This document shows positions 63,138 to 64,000 of a stretch of DNA of 64,000 nucleotides, one piece after another. The notes under the pieces are model-generated. The model ran no database searches. It had not been told where the DNA came from and worked only from the letters and a program-made list of their open reading frames with translations. How positions within the stretch are numbered: position 1 is the first letter of the stretch; the number at the start of each line of letters is the position of its first letter. The DNA comes from Verrucomicrobiota bacterium (GTDB lineage Bacteria > Verrucomicrobiota > Verrucomicrobiia > Chthoniobacterales > UBA10450). A program made the translations under genes and the position numbers. Location of the stretch: contig QHQO01000020.1 of the NCBI GenBank assembly GCA_003221195.1, positions 1-64,000 on the forward strand, read 5' to 3'.

Positions 63138-64000
63138 TTACGGTTGCGTCTTCTCGTAGAGTTCTCGAAAGCCTGGATCGGCACGCAACGAATCCCAAAG
63201 GGGATCGAGTCTTAGATATGCCGGCGTAAGAGGCATTGGGCCGTAAAGCTGACTTTGAAATGGTGTTTGCACAAGCCGCATAAGCGTTGCGATCGCGCTG
63301 CTGCTGTCGCCGAAGATCGTCTGGACTAACGCCAGGTTCTCCTCGGTGCCCGGGCCGTCCACTGCATCCTTGGCACTTGGTAGAAGCATAGTAGCGCGTT
63401 CCGCCTCCTTCAGAGCTAGGTCCTTCTCTCCTAACTCGGCATAAGCCAGAGCCAGCCACTCCGCAAAGTTGGAGTTATCCGGTTGTTTTTTGCCGAGCGG
63501 CTCCAGCGTGTTGCGCGCCTGTTCGGCTGTAACCTTTGCGCCGGCAGCATCACCGGCAAGGCGCTGAGCAATAGCGAGGTAAACCTGAGTACCGCCCCTG
63601 TAGATCTCAGAAGTGAACTTGAATTGCGCAAGTCGGGTTTGCAGCAATCGAATGGCCTCAGCGTAATTCCGTTCAAGTCTTAACTGGGTCATCTTAATGA
63701 AGAAGGCATTCTCAAATGGAGTGTCCGCGGGTATTTCTGATAAGAGGTTTGCGGCTTGCTCCAGATTTCCCTGGGCCTGATAACTGCCGGCCTTTAACGA
63801 CATCAAATCGGGATCATTCGCAATAATATCCGTCGCTTGATCATAACGCGTTAACGCCACCGGGAATTGTCGTAGCATGTCATAAGTCCATGCTGAAGTA
63901 GTTATTAACTCTCCGTTGCGCGGATCCAGGTCGAGACCTGCCTGGACCGCGGCAAGGCTTTCATTCCAGTTTCCAAGGCGTCGGTTGACCGCGCTGAGGG
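63138..64000 (-). CDS. TPR protein, 3' portion (runs off right edge)
   Basis: The track gives a start at 63878, but the reverse frame stays open to the window edge. The upstream codons encode more TPR helices (LGNWNESLAAVQAGLDLDPRNGE, split at a turn), so 63878 is an internal Met. The visible 287 residues hold about seven TPR-like units (LEQAANLLSEIPADTPFENAF, YAEAIRLLQTRLAQF, AGDAAGAKVTAEQARNTLEPLG). The C-terminus LDPLWDSLRADPGFRELYEKTQ is typical of TPR regions in adenylate-cyclase-like, TolB-TPR or winged-helix-TPR regulators. The N-terminal domain is outside the window, so the function cannot be assigned. Confidence 0.8.
   Translation of the reverse strand, partial: LSAVNRRLGNWNESLAAVQAGLDLDPRNGELITTSAWTYDMLRQFPVALTRYDQATDIIANDPDLMSLKAGSYQAQGNLEQAANLLSEIPADTPFENAFFIKMTQLRLERNYAEAIRLLQTRLAQFKFTSEIYRGGTQVYLAIAQRLAGDAAGAKVTAEQARNTLEPLGKKQPDNSNFAEWLALAYAELGEKDLALKEAERATMLLPSAKDAVDGPGTEENLALVQTIFGDSSSAIATLMRLVQTPFQSQLYGPMPLTPAYLRLDPLWDSLRADPGFRELYEKTQP

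Noticed and set aside
1-64000. CRISPR arrays, prophage, insertion sequences, defence islands
   Set aside because: No direct-repeat/spacer pattern, transposase, integrase, capsid or Cas motif was seen in any frame of the track or the raw sequence.

Overview
This 64 kb window looks like an ordinary, gene-dense stretch of a Gram-negative bacterial chromosome, most likely from the Verrucomicrobiota and plausibly a soil Chthoniobacterales/Spartobacteria-type lineage. Several features point that way. There is a 51-residue 'small basic protein' of the type described in Verrucomicrobia and Chlamydiae. A stand-alone SWIB-domain protein, LL-diaminopimelate aminotransferase (DapL) and a fused PutA are present. 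LPS-type genes are encoded together with a hopanoid pair (HpnH and squalene-hopene cyclase). Many exported proteins carry Ser/Pro-rich tails. The placement is an inference from gene content, since no rRNA gene is present. I see no prophage, insertion sequence, CRISPR array or plasmid function.

Layout. 1-9.5 kb: the 3' end of an unidentified plus-strand gene, then a minus-strand block (TPR protein, AI-2E/PerM-type permease, TPR protein), a 34-codon COX24-like gene missed by the ORF track, and two exported metallopeptidases (M28, M3). 9.6-17.7 kb: MarC, a lipoprotein, the HpnH-SHC hopanoid pair, a Mn-type superoxide dismutase, DapL, a degenerate ECF-sigma/anti-sigma-like pair and tRNA-Met(CAU). 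18-22.9 kb: a lipid-flavoured group consisting of a lipase maturation factor homologue, an SGNH hydrolase and an acyltransferase-alpha/beta hydrolase fusion. 23-27.5 kb: PutA and threonine aldolase, divergent around a strongly structured intergenic region. 27.5-31 kb: a lipoprotein, a DsbD-family reductase and a redoxin.

31-43 kb is rich in envelope genes: polytopic membrane proteins and GT39-type transferases, an LpxL-WaaF fusion, a double GT2 protein and an RmlC-like cupin. SDR, pseudouridine synthase, thioesterase and small-basic-protein genes are interspersed. 43-53 kb: panC, nadB, a probable double-psi beta-barrel protein, a polysaccharide deacetylase, a thioredoxin, the SWIB protein, a response-regulator/PP2C phosphatase, and the aroA-cmk-plsC run. 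53-64 kb: a fused MBL exonuclease/ATP-dependent DNA ligase, a STAS-PP2C-grpE-dnaJ operon, HMG-CoA lyase, rsmE and a TPR gene that runs off the right edge.

The genes are mostly housekeeping, envelope and stress functions. The unusual content lies in three two-enzyme fusions, a duplicated lipoprotein signature domain (VKDP-(W/Y)-TDKIF), partner-switch signalling genes joined to chaperones, and several families of short palindromic intergenic repeats, two of which supply the stop codon of the preceding gene. I did not find a convincing multi-gene novel system such as a defence island. Start codons were moved from the ORF-track start wherever a signal peptide, lipobox, ribosome-binding site or divergent neighbour argued for a downstream start.
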